Assembly (NCBI GenBank): GCA_021804345.1
Contig: JAJZHV010000052.1
Location: forward strand, 1-7,247
Direction of reading: 5' to 3'
Length of the DNA stretch: 7,247 nucleotides
Origin: Pseudomonadota bacterium
GTDB taxonomy: Bacteria; Pseudomonadota; Gammaproteobacteria; Burkholderiales; Ferrovaceae
Part shown: in pieces, positions 6,048-7,247 of the stretch
Position numbering within the stretch: the stretch's first letter is position 1
Layout: every line of letters begins with the position of its first letter
Position numbers and translations under genes: made by a program
Notes under the pieces: generated by a model
The model's database searches: none
Seen by the model: only the letters and a program-made list of their open reading frames with translations
Told to the model about the DNA's origin: nothing

Positions 6048-7134
6048 TCCGTTCCCCAACCCAGCGCCTGAGCGGCCCAGGAGGCGCCAGGACGGACCAG
6101 GTTGCCTGCAGAACCCCGAGGCGCAAGCGGGGGTCATTGCCCTGATCAGCGCCGCCTTGATGCTGGTATTGATCAGCTTAGCCGCCCTGGCGGTGGATGT
6201 GGCCCACTTGCTGGTGCTGCGCGTGGAAGTGCAAAATGCCGTGGATGCGGCAGCACTGCGGGGGGCCTCCTTGCTGTACAGCAATGGCTCTGCCACGCCC
6301 AACTTTAGCGCCAGCGGACCCGCCGTGACCGGCGCTATCGAGGCGGTCAATCTCAACCTGACCGTTACCGGGCAGGATCAATTGCAGGTGCAGGCCAACT
6401 ACTGGCAACAACTCAATCCCTCGGCCCCCTCCAACGAGGCGGCCATTCAGGTCACCTTGTCCAAACAGGGCACCTTGTATTTCGCCCGTATTTTTGGGCA
6501 ATCCAGTCGCTCCGTCTCGGCCACTTCCACCGCCCTGGTGCAGTCCCCTTCCACCATTGGCGCTGGAGGAACCAAACTGCCCATGGCCATCGGTTCCTGC
6601 ATGTTTTCCCTATTTTGGGATTCGGAAAACGATCAACCAAAAATCGATCCCAGCACCAATCAACCCTATGTGATCCAGATTGGTTCTTCCTACGGCGGCA
6701 GCCAGGATGATACGGAAAGTGGAGATTCTTCCTCCTGTAACGTCAGCGCACAATGGTCCTCGCTCTCCAGCAGCGAGGTGGAAAGTGAGAATGTCCTGAG
6801 TGGCATCGTCACCGGGGGCAATTCCAGCGCCTTCTCCACCGGCAATCAGATCTGGCTGGCCAATGGGGATAAAAACGCATTGTATAAATCGGTCAGCTCT
6901 TGCAGTGCCGCCGGGGATCGCTCCTGTGAGTATAGCGTGGTTCCTGTGGTGAACTCGGTCACGCCCGGCAGCGAGCAACAGGTTTCTGCTCTGGCCTGCC
7001 TGCATGTGCTCTCCGCCACGGGAGACAGTGGCAAATATGTCACTGTGCAAATGTCTGGCGGCTGTACCCCGAATAACGCCAGCGGGAGCGCCAGTAGCTA
7101 TGGCGTGACCGAAGCCCCCAAACTGGCGGACTGA
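6040..7134 (+). CDS. tadG: TadG-like pilus assembly protein with large secreted C-terminal region
   Basis: A 364-residue protein. A Pro/Arg-rich cytoplasmic tail (1-28) precedes a TadE/TadG-like N-terminal module at about 29-78: AGVIALISAALMLVLI, then AALAVDVAHLLVLRVEVQNAVDAAALRGA, which is the typical VDV...LQNAVDAAALAGA pattern. The rest is exported. Residues 80-165 are beta-rich in character. Residues 175-364 form a Ser/Gly-rich domain with cysteines at 187, 233, 288, 296, 320 and 342 and motifs such as LFWDSE and GNQIWLANG. I see no MIDAS (DxSxS) motif, so the von Willebrand A domain of classical TadG is not evident. The gene symbol is therefore positional and tentative. The start overlaps tadE by 8 bases and a GGTGA sits 6 bases before it. 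Likely role: minor pilus component or surface/adhesive part. Confidence 0.85.
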   Translation: MNSPFPNPAPERPRRRQDGPGCLQNPEAQAGVIALISAALMLVLISLAALAVDVAHLLVLRVEVQNAVDAAALRGASLLYSNGSATPNFSASGPAVTGAIEAVNLNLTVTGQDQLQVQANYWQQLNPSAPSNEAAIQVTLSKQGTLYFARIFGQSSRSVSATSTALVQSPSTIGAGGTKLPMAIGSCMFSLFWDSENDQPKIDPSTNQPYVIQIGSSYGGSQDDTESGDSSSCNVSAQWSSLSSSEVESENVLSGIVTGGNSSAFSTGNQIWLANGDKNALYKSVSSCSAAGDRSCEYSVVPVVNSVTPGSEQQVSALACLHVLSATGDSGKYVTVQMSGGCTPNNASGSASSYGVTEAPKLAD

Positions 7135-7139
7135 CGCTC

Positions 7140-7247
7140 ATGTCTGCCCGTTGCGACCCGGTTGCTCCTCCTTCAGGAAAACAGGTCTTCCGGTTACCTC
7201 CTGCCCAACCCGGCCTATCCTCGCAGCGGGGGATGGTGGCCATTGCC
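7140..7247 (+). CDS. Third TadE/TadG-like protein (partial, C-terminus off window)
   Basis: An open frame of 36 codons starts at ATG 7140-7142, five bases after the TadG-like stop, and runs off the right edge. The visible N-terminus is Pro/Arg-rich and polar for about 30 residues and ends in SSQRGMVAIA. The RG-x-V-A-I pattern is how the hydrophobic helix of TadE/TadG-like modules usually begins, and the preceding gene has a comparable 28-residue polar tail. A weak purine-rich GGCGGA lies about 8 bases before the ATG. The assignment rests on this short motif and on context. ATG 7231-7233 is a less likely later start. Confidence 0.6.
   Translation, partial: MSARCDPVAPPSGKQVFRLPPAQPGLSSQRGMVAIA

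Noticed and set aside
5622..6356. A 244-codon minus-strand frame opposite tadE and the TadG-like gene
   Set aside because: It is antisense to two well-supported genes. Its Gly/Ala/Arg-rich translation is what GC-rich antisense frames usually give.

Overview
The window is the core of a Tad (tight adherence; Flp/Cpa) type IVc pilus locus from a GC-rich Gram-negative bacterium. Evidence for Gram-negative: a secretin with a signal peptide and a lipobox lipoprotein. The short lipoprotein and the gene order look most like beta-/gamma-proteobacterial or Acidithiobacillia Tad loci, but the genus is only a guess. All of the window is accounted for by this one system. I see no insertion sequence, CRISPR array, tRNA or rRNA.

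Left arm (minus strand, reading from about 5350 down to 1): flp prepilin (56 aa), cpaA/tadV prepilin peptidase, cpaB/rcpC, cpaC/rcpA secretin, a short lipoprotein in the CpaD position, cpaE/tadZ ATPase and cpaF/tadA motor ATPase. The last is cut by the window edge after 299 residues. Several junctions are ATGA overlaps or short gaps, so this is very likely one operon. The platform genes tadB/tadC are expected just beyond position 1.

Right arm (plus strand, 5553 to the end): tadE-like pseudopilin, a TadG-like protein with a large secreted cysteine-containing C-terminal region, and the first 36 codons of a third TadE/G-like protein. These are also tightly packed.

The two arms diverge from an AT-rich region at 5352-5552. 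It holds a perfect 7+1+7 palindrome, a strong Shine-Dalgarno for flp, an A9 tract, and a possible 13-codon leader ORF whose stop overlaps the tadE start.

Expected working of the machine: CpaA cleaves Flp and the TadE-type pseudopilins. CpaF powers assembly with the off-window TadB/C. CpaE places the machine in the cell. CpaC forms the outer-membrane pore with the lipoprotein, and CpaB sits in the periplasm. TadE/TadG-type proteins are minor pseudopilins. The system itself is known. The less ordinary points are the divergent layout, the putative coupled leader peptide, the minimal lipoprotein, the missing Shine-Dalgarno sites at cpaC and cpaE, and the uncharacterised C-terminal region of the TadG-like protein.
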